Part shown: positions 1-11,000 of the stretch, one piece after another | Position numbering within the stretch: position 1 is the first letter of the stretch | Layout: every line of letters starts with the position of its first letter | Source: Geosiphon pyriformis | Lineage: Eukaryota > Glomeromycota > Glomeromycetes > Archaeosporales > Geosiphonaceae | Assembly: GCA_016748015.1 (NCBI GenBank) | Contig: JAAOMT010000659.1 | Location: forward strand, 634,467 to 698,466 | Length of the DNA: 64,000 bases | Direction of reading: 5' to 3' | Program-made: the position numbers and the translations under genes | Notes under the pieces: generated by a model | Databases searched by the model: none | Told to the model about the DNA's origin: nothing | Seen by the model: the letters and a program-made list of their open reading frames with translations, nothing else

Positions 1-3000
1 AAAGTGTTTTATAGGTCTTTTTCTTTTTGAGCTTCTCTTGGAACTGTTTTATCTTTTCAAAGGCAATTATCCGTGCTTTTACCAATGAGTCAAGAATGGT
101 ACCAAGTCTTCTTTGCAAAATGTTCTTGTAATCTCCTATTGTTATTTCTTCAAAAGGTATTGTTTCTATATCTGTTTCTATTGGTAGAGTTGCCATTCGT
201 TCATAGAGCAAATAAAAGGGTTCATAACTTGTTATGTCATGATTCACAGTTCTGTAAACAAACAAAGCTGAAGGCAATACTTTGTCCCATAGGTTGGTTT
301 CTTCACTGGTTTTGGCTAGGGTTTCACATAGTGTTCTATTGAAACGTTCTACTAGGCCATTTGTTTGGGGGTGATAAGGGGAAGAGAGTTTATGATGTAT
401 TCCCATTTTTCTGCAAAGTTCTTCAACCAGTGTACTGAGAAAAGCTCTTCCTCTATCAGATAAAAGTTCTTTGGGGCAGCTGTAATGACAGATAATATCT
501 TCATAAATGAAATTGGCAATTGAGACTGCTGTTTGATCTGGGGTGGCTCTTGCTTCTACCCACTTTGTAAGATAGTCGGTAGCTGTGATAATATATCTGT
601 TGCCATTAGGAGTTACTGTTAAAGGTCCAACAACATTTATACCAATTCTGTCAAATGGTTAACCAACAGAGATCGGATGGATATCTTTCTTGCGATTGGG
701 TTTTCCTCTTCTTTGACAGGTATCACAGGTTTTGATGTATTTAGCAATGTCTTTTCCCAAGATAGGCCAATAATAGCGAGCTAAAGTTTTCTGGATTGTT
801 TTTGTTTTTCCAAAGTGTCCAGCTAATGGATCAGTGTGCATATTGTAGATCACAATTTCTCTTTCTTCAAATCTGATGACTCTCTGGGGGCAGTCAGGAT
901 CTTTTCTATTTCTTTTATATAACTGGTTCTGGCGAATCAAATAGAAATTTGATTGTTTGCGCAAATGTTCTCTTTGCTGTCGAGTATAATCTGGTATGTA
1001 TTGTTCTTTACCCAAAAATTCCATTAAGGCAGAGTAGTTGTTCAAGTCCATTATCATGTTTGTTTGTGGGGGAGTTACAAATAATTAAGTTGGTTTGGTT
1101 TGAGAGGGTTTATTATTACTGGATAGTAAGTCTGGAGAGAGCATTGGCATTTTGATGATTAGCTCCTTTGCAGTGTTGAATGTAATAGTCGAATTCATCC
1201 AAGTGGAGTATTCAGCGAGTTATCCATTTATGTTCCAGATTTTTTTTGTTACGTAGCCAAACCAAAGCTTGGTGATCTGTTACCACCAAAAATTTCACAC
1301 TCTTAAAATATTTGTCCCAGTAGCTGGTAGCCCAAACTACTGCTAAGCATTCTTGCTCAGTGACTGAGTAGTTCCTTTCTGCTGGTGTAAGAGTTCTACT
1401 GGCATATGCTACAGCATGTTCCCTGTCATCTTCATCTTTCTGGGAAAAAACAGCACCAAGTCCATAGCCAGATGCATCAGTATGAAGAATAAAAGGTCGA
1501 TCCAGATTAGGTTGCATGAGAATGGGTTCTGTAACCAGTTTTTCCTTCAGAATTTCAAATGCTTTTTGTTGATGAGTGCTCCAGTGATAATTGATGTTTT
1601 TCCTAAGTAGCTGATTGAAAAGAGTGGCAATTTTGGAGAAATCCTTGACAAACTTGTGATAATAAGAGGCCAAACCAAGAAAAGAGCGTAGTTCATGAAC
1701 TTTTTCAATTTTGGCTGGATCAGAGAAGATTCCATCTTTTGTAATAAGATGGCCAAGGAACTGGGTGGATTGACGTCCAAAGAATGATTTGATTGGATTG
1801 ATCTTGAGGCCAGCATTTCTAAGGAGATCAAAAACCTTTTGCAAATGTTCAAGGTGTTTATCTCAGGTTTTTGAGTATACCATTATGTCGTCCAAGTAGA
1901 CTAAGACAAAGTTTTCTTTTACTGATTCAAATACTTTGTCCATACTTGGTGATGAAGGCAGTTTTCTTTCTGCTTTCTGGATCCATCTCTACTTGCCAGA
2001 ATCCAGTAGTTAAGTCAATGGTTGAGAAGAAAGCGGCACCATGAAATTGGTCTAGCATTGCATCAATCTTGGGAAGTGGGTACATGTCTCTTTCAGTAAT
2101 GGCATTTAGTTGGCAATAGTCAACACAAAAGCATAAGGTTCCTCCTTTCTTGGATACCACTACAACTGGGAATGCCCATTCACTCTTGGTTTCCTGTATG
2201 AATCCAAGGTTTTTCATTTGGGTTATTTCTTTTTTGATAAACTCATTATTGTGCCAGTTGGATTGATAGGGCTTCAAATAGATGGGACGAGTTTCTCTGG
2301 TGATGATGGTGTGTTGTATCACATGTGTACATCCAGGGGGTTCACTTTCTTTTGAGATAACTGGGCTGTTTCTAGCCAGCAGGTTTTCAATGTCTATCTT
2401 TCTTTCTTCTGGAGAGGGTTCTCTTTGTTTTACAACCAGTGATTGGATTTCAGGTGGTTCATTTTCAAAGAACTTTTGGACTTCTTTTATTTCCTCTCGG
2501 GGTATCAAACTGATTGGTTCCCAATCTTTGTAATAGATTAGGCAGGACATGCATTCATCACTAGGAGAATACAATGGTTTGTCACACCAGCACCGAGCAC
2601 AAACACCATGCCACCAATAACTGTATTTGGCTTTCTTGCCTGGCTTTCTGTCAAAGGTTCTTCTGAGCATGTCATAATAAGGCCAGCAGATCAGCTTGCC
2701 ATTGACAATGATTTCTTCTTTATCTGCCTTGACATTATCTAGTGGTTTGCCATTGCTGGTGAAGATAGTATAGGCGAGTTCAGCAGTTTCTTCTTGTTCT
2801 TCTTTTTTTTTACTTTCTTCATCATCTGATTTGTCTGATTCATTTTCTGCTGGGCTTTGCTTGGGTACTGAGGGAGTTGTCCAATAGTGACACTTAACCA
2901 CAATGGGTTTCTCACCACATCTGATGGTTAGTTCACAGAGTTCATAATCAAGCAAAGCTTTTGCTTTCTTAAGCCATTCATTGCCAACAATGATGGTGTA

Positions 3001-3705
3001 TTCTTTCACTTCAGATACTTCCATATCAGTTTCAATGCTGATGCCATTGATGCGGGCAGGAATAGCTTTGGCTATGCCAAGCCCTTTTTTCTTATCACCA
3101 TGCATATTGGTCATTGGTCGTGTGGATGGTTCATCAATTTTTCTACCAATTGCTTCAAGAAAGTGTTTAGCAATAACACTAACAGATGATCCACTGTCTA
3201 GGATCAAATTGATAAAGTAGCCAGCCACTTGGGCTTTGCAAATTAGAGGAGTGACATTGCTATTGTCAACAAGTCCAGCTTGGTGAGGGTGTTTGTTGGT
3301 TTTGGGTGTCTTTTTCTTTGGAATCAGAGATTTGTGAAGATCTTTTCTGAATTGTGGATGGGTCATCAATTGGCCAAAGGTTATATGTGCTGGGGTTTTC
3401 ATGAGGTCTTTGACAACAGAATAGGGGCTGGATTTTTGTACTATTTCTGGGGGTTCCAACTTTGGAGGGTTTTTGAAAACTTTGGCTTTTGGGGGCTCAT
3501 TGTTGTCAGCAGTTGATGTAGAAGTTTTATTGGGGTCCAGAACAAAATCAACTTTGGCTTTTTTCTTCTTTCTTGTGGATTCAGAGGGGTTGATTGCTAG
3601 TTCATCTATGTCATAGTCATCATCAGTTAAGTTAAAAGTGTAAAAGGGGTTTTCTTCTGGTTGGCTTGCACTCTCACCCTTTGGAGGTGTGCCTACCAGT
3701 TTAAA
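1..3705 (-). pseudogene. pol: pol (protease-RT-RNase H-integrase) of copy A, broken
   Basis: The Pol polyprotein is read in the -1 frame relative to gag. A 510-codon open stretch (3459-1927) holds the aspartic protease motif DSGSS (about 3198-3184), a Cys cluster (about 2620-2545) and the N-terminal half of RT. RNase H (LHTDASGYGLGAV, DHQAL) lies in 1844-1212. The integrase zinc-binding domain (HTDPLAGH, CDTCQR) is in 1057-659 and the DDE core follows in 658-1 (SDRGRAF, GLVERFN). Lesions seen: a 68-bp deletion relative to copy C near 1940 that removes an RT motif and shifts the frame, a TGA at the Trp after the YLDD region, a 27-nt in-frame deletion near 1712, and a TAA at about 660. No chromodomain is visible in the part present. 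No active product is expected. Confidence 0.9.
3693..3705 (-). promoter_or_regulatory. Programmed -1 frameshift site of copy A
   Basis: The minus strand reads T-TTA-AAC at 3705-3699, in phase with gag (CCT TTA AAC TGG TAG). The gag TAG is at 3695-3693 and pol is open in the -1 frame. The same heptamer in the same phase occurs in copies C, F and J. Confidence 0.8.
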
Positions 3706-5246
3706 GGCTGATAAACAGTGGCTTCAACTAGGGGATTCTCTCCAAAGAAGTTGATGTTGGCATGATTGGGTCTTTGGTTGGGAACATTGTTGTTGTTGGG
3801 TCTGTTATTCTGGGCATCATTGTTTCTGGGAACTGGTGGAGGCAGTGGAGGATTGTTGCAATCTCTTGAAAAATGTCCAGTTAATCCACAGCAATAGCAT
3901 ACAGGTGGGCCATAATTTTGTTGTCTTTGATAAGGTAGTTGCTAGGACTGATTGAACCATGGTTCAAATCTGGGTCTTTATAGTTGTTGATTTTCTCTGA
4001 CTGCTTGGGCTAAAGGTTCTAATAACCAGGCAAGATTTGCTGTAAGTCTGTCTATTAACTGTTCATTTGGATCTTGAATGTGAGTGGCAAAAGAAGTAGC
4101 AGCCATTTGAAGGGCAGGAGCCATGACAGGAGCAGGAGCAAAAACTGGTAGTGTGGATCCCAAGTGCATTCTTTGGTTATCTTCAATTCTTTGTGCTAAT
4201 TCAATGGCTATATCCATGGTGGGGTTATTTTTCAGGGCCAGAAGGGGCCAAAGAGCATACGATAGATCAGTTCTCAATCCTTTTGTGAAGGAGTGAATTT
4301 TCTGCTCTTTTGTCCAATTTTTTCCAGTGTCTACTTGTTTGATTAACTTTCTGATTGCTTTGGCATATTCGGTTACAACTTCACCAAGACCTTGGGTTCT
4401 TCTTTCCAATTCCATATGCCATTTTGATATTAATATTGGGGTTCTGAACTTGTTTTCAAACCGGGTAGTGAAAGAAGTGTTGATTTCTTCCACATTTGCT
4501 GGTGTCCAACTGATTATTCTGTTCTGGGCATTGGCATCTGTTTCTTGTGAGAACCAGGTAGCAGGAGAGCCTTGGAGGTAGCCACCAACAATTTGAAACT
4601 TGTACTTATCATCATATTGATTAGCTGTAGTGGCTCTCTCAAAATCATCCAACCATTCAATTGGATCTTGTGCATTACCTCTAAATAGTGGTAGTGGGGT
4701 ATTGTTTCTTCTTCCTAGAGCAGTTTGTATACTTTAGAGGGCAGCCAGAATGTTTGCTTGCATGGGGTCATTAGCCATTGGTTCAGGGGTAACTGTTTGT
4801 GTAGACAAGTCTGATTCGCTTGATAAAAGATCAAAAACAGGGGCAGTTTGGTAGCTTTCTTCTTCTGTTTCAAAGGGAGTTTCAGTTGCTTGATGGGCAG
4901 CAATCCAAATGTGGATTTAATGATTCAGATATTCGAAATCAGAGGACTGTTGTTCAAAGGTTGCAGAATATAAGAGCTGATTGATACTGTTGTTTCTTTC
5001 TTCAAAGTCGTTTTCAAAATAAGCTTGGTCAAAGTAATAGGTTGTATAAGCTGTATAGGTTTCAGCTGAATGCTCGTTCAGGAACCAGTTCCAAAAGTCT
5101 TGGAATTGTCTACTGGATTGTTCTTCAAGGGGGAAGCAGATCAAGCAGGAGGGCAGAGGATTAAGTTCAATGAAACTTTGGTCGTTTCTGTTGTGTGCTG
5201 CAAAGTGTTCTTCTGATTGCTGTGGCAGATATGAGTAATCACCCAT
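3693..5246 (-). pseudogene. gag: gag of copy A, broken by Gln-to-stop changes
   Basis: This Gag-like nucleocapsid polyprotein starts at ATG 5246 with MGDYSYLPQQSEEHF, the same start as copies C, F and J. The retrotransposon-gag domain (ATWFSQE, KFRTPILISKW) lies in 4652-3978. A CCHC zinc knuckle CYCCGLTGHFSRDC maps to about 3899-3858. In-frame stops near 4917, 4734 and 3978 correspond to CAA codons in sister copies, so each is a single C-to-T change. The natural stop is TAG 3695-3693, three bases after a TTTAAAC heptamer. Confidence 0.88.
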
Positions 5247-5275
5247 ACAATGAGGGAATAAGTGAATTTTGACAA

Positions 5276-5292
5276 CCTCACAGGGAGCACCA
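5276..5292 (-). promoter_or_regulatory. Putative primer-binding site of copy A
   Basis: Reading away from the 5' LTR on the minus strand, six bases (TAAAAG) separate the LTR from TGGTGCTCCCTGTGAGG. Position and the TGG start fit a tRNA primer site for minus-strand synthesis. The tRNA is not identified. Confidence 0.65.
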
Positions 5293-5298
5293 CTTTTA

Positions 5299-5951
5299 TG
5301 TTATGGGTTGGAGTAACAAGCTAACGGATAGTAAGAGAAAACAGTATTGTATGGTGATGGAAATAAACAAAGAAGGAATTACAATAAGGGAGCAAATTGA
5401 ATAAGTAGGATTCAATGTGCGTGATCAGTCTCATAAAAATCACAGTCGCTAATCTTTTCTTAAATCTGAAGGTAGAGGAATTGTCCGTGATTGTCAACAA
5501 GATAATACCACTGCTATTATTCTATGCCTCAACTTGGTGATTCTTAGAATCAATAACAGGTATCATTGTGCTTTTCAATTATTTCTTTATTCAATGAATT
5601 ACAAGAGTAAGCCAATTGCTTTTTAGGCTAATTCTAACAAATACAAATCAAGAAGAGGAAAAGATAAGGTATGTGAATACCAACAAGTAGATACTTGAAG
5701 GTAAGGAAAAGGAAATAAACAATATGAAAGGAAGTAATTGATATTGTTTTATTTTGTTACTTTGATCATGTTTTTCTACAGCTAAGGGAATCATCGCTTA
5801 TATAGCTATCTAAAGTGGTCAACGACCAGGTCAACAATCAGGTCATTGATCAGGTCAATGATCACTATCTAAAAATAGGGTGGCTAATTATATGACATCA
5901 ATGGCTAATACATGTGATAACTAATAAAAACTTTGGGTTTCAATCATAACA
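5299..5951 (-). repeat. 5' LTR of copy A (653 bp)
   Basis: On the minus strand the LTR begins TGTTATGATTGAAAC and ends CAACCCATAACA. It contains a short run of the 12-bp ATTGACCTGATC repeat (about 5815-5865) just upstream of the TATA-like TATATAAG. The right edge meets LINE-1 sequence exactly where LINE-2 continues uninterrupted, which sets the insertion point. Confidence 0.92.
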
Positions 5952-8010
5952 CTACCAATAGACCATTTGGGAGTGTGAACACAAGTAGTGGAGACGATAC
6001 ACCCTTTAGAATAGCCAAAACATTGAAAAGAACAGCTCCACATAGGAGAACAGCAGATTTTTCTCTGATAACAACTAACAGATTGGAGGAAAAGGCCAAT
6101 AAAAAATACAGACACATCAGAGGATTAAGCGTAAAAGGGCTAACTGAGAAATTCACCCAAATATCTGAGGAAAACTTACCCGAAACCACATCTGTTTGAA
6201 CTGATATCTTTGTCTTGCAGCCAATGTTCAACAAAGGAGGAAATAGCAAAAAATTTTAAATGGAAGCTTAAATTAGTGAAAAAAGGGCCTCAAAGTCTCT
6301 GAGAAAAATAGATGGACCATCCAAAGTGCCTAAAGAAGACAGAGACAGAGCTGCACAAATAGAAGCAGCTCTGAGAAAGTGCAATCCTGATATTTTGAAC
6401 AGGATCAACAGAAGGAAGTCAGCATTAGAGAATGAAAAACAAATGAGCAATCCATTCGATGCAAACAAAGATGAGCCTAATGCAGAGGATGTCACAGAAG
6501 ACATGAAAGACTCTGAATTAAGCCTATCAAGCAGAATAGCTAGTCCCAGTCCAAGACAATATAGTAGTAAATTGCTTGGCAAAAGACCCATGTCTGTGGA
6601 AGCAAACCAGGAGGAAGAATGGCGAACGGTGGTCCATGGAACCAAGAGGCATGTGCTTTTTGTACAAGTGTTAGATATACCTGAGAAAATCATGGGAAAG
6701 AAAGTGGGGTGAATTTATGATATCAGTTACCTCTTGGGAGCTGTAATGGCTAGAAACCAAGAAATCAGAGTGGATTTTTCCCAAGTGACTGGAAGAGACC
6801 AAGCCAGAGAAATTCTGGCAAATAATAAAATTAAGTCATTTTTGATGGCTACTGATGGTGTCAACGTCCAAATGGCTGGCCAGAAAAAAGTCCTAGTAAG
6901 AGATATCCTCTTGGGCATCTCTGACAGAAAGGTGGGGGCCACTATAAAAGAATTTGGTGAGGTCAAAAAAATCCAAATCAGAGTGGCTGGCAAATGGCAA
7001 TCAGCAGTGGTTAAATATAACAACCAAGAAGAAGCAACAAGAGCTGTAGATCAATGGTCGACCATGATCAGAAAAGATGTGGTCCAATGATAGGAACCCA
7101 AAAGATCATTGAGCAGAGAAAGACTTGGAAAGCTAAATTGGTGGGCCTACCACAGAACTGTACTGCTCACTATTTGAGCACCACCTTAGATCAAATCAGG
7201 GCTCGATCCTACTTCATCCCAAGAACTAGTAAAAATTACACAAGGATGGGCTGTGCTTATGTGAGATTTGACAGTGAAGCCAGCCGCAACAATGCCACTA
7301 AAAAACCCTTGGTAATTGGTAACACACTGGTCTACTGGGTGCCTACCGATGCTAAAAAGTGCCACTTCTGTTATCAGATAAGACATTTGGTCTCGAAATG
7401 TCCAACCCTAGGTAAGAAGAAAGAAGAAAATACCAAGAAAGTTACCAACAATATCAGGTTGGCAAAACTGTATGTTAAGAGGAACATTCCAGAGGAAAAC
7501 ATCAAGGCCTTTAGTGAAAGATCATATGCTGATATGGCTGCACTCAGACTGCCCCATAACTGGAACAACAACAATCCAAACAATACTCAGAAACATGGTC
7601 CACAAGTAAACAATAGGAAAGAACAATTGAAAAAAGGGGGTAACCAACCATAGAAGAGTGAAATTGATGAACTAAAACAGCAGGTTAATGAAATGGCAAA
7701 ACTGCTGAATGCAATTGCTGCCAAACTTGGAGTGACAATAGAAAAAAGTGAAAAAGTAAAAGTTACCCAACAGCCAAGTGACACCTCAGAAAAAAAAGAA
7801 GTGGTTGAAATTGGATTACCAAGCCAAAGTACTATATTGAAATCCACCCCAGCAGAAAAAAAAGAGGCATACAACCCAGAATTGGAAATTAAAGAAATCA
7901 AAAAAACTTTGGAACCCATTCTGGAGTTACTGAAGCAAGTGAAAAAACAGAGTAGCTGGAGCAGTTCTACTGCTGGAGAATCTAAATCTATGGAAACAGA
8001 TAATGTGTAG
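5952..8010 (+). pseudogene. LINE-1 ORF1 (RRM-like and CCHC nucleic-acid-binding protein), broken
   Basis: ORF1 protein would coat LINE RNA. The N-terminal half is basic and low-complexity. An RRM-like fold (VLVRDILLG, then IQIRVAGKWQSAVVKYNN) lies at about 6880-7080, a second related module (KLVGLPQN, GCAYVRFD) at 7130-7300, and a zinc knuckle CHFCYQIRHLVSKC at 7360-7401. A probable coiled segment near 7670-7740 follows (LKQQVNEMAKLLNAIAAKL). The frame is broken by a stop near 6199, a deletion of about 10 bp near 7087 that shifts the frame, and TAG at 7651. It ends with TAG 8008-8010, overlapping ORF2 by 8 nt. Confidence 0.82.
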
Positions 8011-11000
8011 CATATCTGATTCCAACATAGTACAGAACTACTTCAATAACAACACTTGGAAAATTGGTACTGTTAATGTTAGGGGACTTAATAATCCTGA
8101 TAAAGCTGAAGAGGTGCTATGGTGGGTTATTGAGGAACAATTTGATTTTGTGATTGTTACAGAAACTAAAATGACTTCAACAAAAGAAAAGGGTGTATTT
8201 TTTGGTTCTGATGAATATCATGCCTTCTGAGAATCAAGTACAGAGAAACAAATGGGAACTGGTGTTGGTATACTGGTCAAAAAATGTTGGATACACCATG
8301 TAGAAACAATCAGGAAGTTTCATGGGAGGTTGTTGCATTTGGGGTTGAAATTTAGAGGAAAAATCAATGTGCACATAGTAGGACTGTACATGCTTGCTTC
8401 CAAATGACCTACTGAGAGGGCAGTAGCTAAATAAATTAGGAAACTTTTGAGAGACATTGTACAAAACAAAAAGATTATCATAGTGATAGACAATTTGAAT
8501 GAAGATCTGTCATCCAAATCACTTGAGGAAACATATGCTACAAATAAGGCCAAAGCTTGTCCAACTGTTGCGACATTACAACATATGAATTTGGTGGATA
8601 CACATGGGGCATATGCAACAAACAATCCAGAAAAGACATGGGCATCAAATGGTATACAAAGGAGATTGGACTATGTATTTACTGATGCAGTTACAGCCTT
8701 ACTGGTCACAAACATTGGGGTGATTAATGTTAACAAATCCTTTAGCACTGATCACAAAGCTGTGGTAACAATCATCCGATCTGATAGAATCTTGGCAGGC
8801 ACTAAAAAATCTAGATCTGGAAGAAAGAAGTGTAGCACAACTATGATTGATGTTAAAAAGGCATCTGGTGTCCAATGGGAAATCTATGCTAGAGAAACTG
8901 ACCGATTAACAAAAAAAATCAGTAGATAACAGCAAGAATGATCTAAATCAGATGTGGCTTACAATCAAGAAGACTGTGTTATAAGCTGCTGAGTGCCTAC
9001 CGAAAAGAAAAGTGGAAGCCTGATCTGCACACACAAAAAAAGAATGCATAGATCACAAGCTTGTTAAGATTGTTGCTGATATAATCAAACAAATAAGAGT
9101 AAACAATGCAAATATGCATGATAACAATGTTATGCAGTTGTTGGCCAAATAAAAGCAGCTGAAACCGGAAGCAGTTAATGCATATCTGATGACTCTCTCA
9201 AAGGATAAGCTAATTGTGGAATTACTCAATATTAAGAAAGAATACAGATCAACACTGTGAGCTAGGATCAGGCTACAACAGCAGAGACAAATAGTGGACA
9301 ATATCATTAGGAGACAACAAAACTTTGATCTAAACAAAGGAGCTATGATCAAAAGCATCATGAACAGAAAAAGACAAAGAATTGTACTAGACCATATAAT
9401 TGAAAAAGGCAAATTTCATGACAATCCTAATGAAATTAAAAAGCTAGTAAACAAAAAAGCCCAAGAATGGACCAGAACAAGAAACATTGATCCTGACCTA
9501 TGGAAAAGTTGGAAACACAGATTTGAACCAATCAATAGCATTCCAGACCATGCCTTTGATGGTGTAATGAATGAATTAACAAATGAAGAATTTGAACACA
9601 TATTGAGCCACACACCCCATAACAAAACTTCTGGTCCATCAGGCATTCAAGCTGAACTTTGGAGGAAGGCTGGGTCTAATACCAAGTCTAAACTGAAAAC
9701 ATTGCTCAATGCTTGCATTAAAGCAGCAAACATGCCTGAGGAGTGGAGAGTAGCACAAGTCATACTGATTCCAAAGCCAAAAAAATGGGGTGGCAATATT
9801 GACATCATCAGGCTGATCACACTCATTGAAAGCACCAGAAAAATCTTAACCAAGATTCTAACTGCTAGAATATCAAAAGCATGTGAACTCCACAATGTTC
9901 TAAAAGGGTACAATACCTCTGTACTAAAGAATACCTTCACGGCAGTGCCTATTTAGGTGATTAATGCTGTAGCTGAACACACAAGAGAATTTGGTAAGGA
10001 GGCTTGGTTTACATTTCAGGACATAAAAAAGGCATATAATTCAGTGGGATGAAAACCCATGGAAGCTGCACTAAAGAGAATTAAGATGAACAATAGGTTC
10101 ACTGAGCTGTTTGACTTAATGCACAACAATAGAAGCAACAGAATCATAACTGAATTTGGGTTAAGTGATGAATATCAAGTACAGAATAAACTGGATCAGG
10201 GGGAAACAACTCACCCATTATGTGGAGAATTTTCTACAACCCTTTACTGTGCAAAGTAAAACAAGCTGATTATAGCCAGGGATACAAACTGACAGCAACA
10301 TAGAAAAAGTGGGATAATCAATCAGATACACAATCTCTGTTGGTGTTAGTGAATCACCTTGCCTTCGTCAATGACACAGTGTGGATAGCTAACTCAAGAC
10401 AAGGAATGCAAAGTATTTTGGACACAGCCAGCTTCTTCTTCAGAATGGTAGATATTGAGATCAACTTAGATAAAACTGAGACAATGGTGGTCAGACCCTC
10501 TAAAGGGAGATCTTCGATGGTAGAGCCACTAAAATTTGGTCCAGACAAACAAATCTTAAAATTGTTGGATCCATTTACATGTACCCGATATTTGGGAGTA
10601 TGGATCAAAGCAGATGGTAAAAATGAGACTGTTCTAAAAATGATAGGATCTGACATTGAAGCAGTGTGTGCAGTCATCAGAAAAAAACACATAACTGAGA
10701 AACAGGCTATCTACATTTTTAATAGTGTACTCAGTCTAGCTATTGAATTCAGATCTCAGTTAACTTATATTCCTAATAGCTGGGTTAGAAAATGGACTTC
10801 AAAGATTTTGGCTACTGTGAAGAAAAAAGCAAAACTCTCAGTAGACTTCCCAGCCAGTGCCATGCACCACTCATCCTTATATAACTTGTTCAAAATTGAG
10901 AATATACAAGCAAAAAGCAAGATCACAGATTTATTAGTTAGATTGAACAGTGCTGATATTGCTGGAATGGCTACAAAAACCAGACTAGCCAACTTGCAGA

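Larger units (their letters stand above)
1..5951 (-). mobile_element. Ty3/Gypsy copy A (family A), partial, right end complete
   Basis: This is the 5' LTR plus almost all of the internal region of a family A Ty3/Gypsy element read on the minus strand. The order is LTR (5299-5951), primer-binding site, gag, -1 frameshift site, protease, RT, RNase H and integrase. The integrase C-terminus, third ORF and 3' LTR lie beyond base 1. Its right LTR edge abuts the truncated 5' part of LINE-1 at 5952, so copy A most likely inserted into LINE-1. Coding regions carry stops and deletions, so the copy is not autonomous. Confidence 0.93.

Noticed and set aside
2981-3516. Antisense open frames over protease and gag-pol regions in several copies
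   Set aside because: They mirror conserved coding sequence on the opposite strand and have no recognisable domain.
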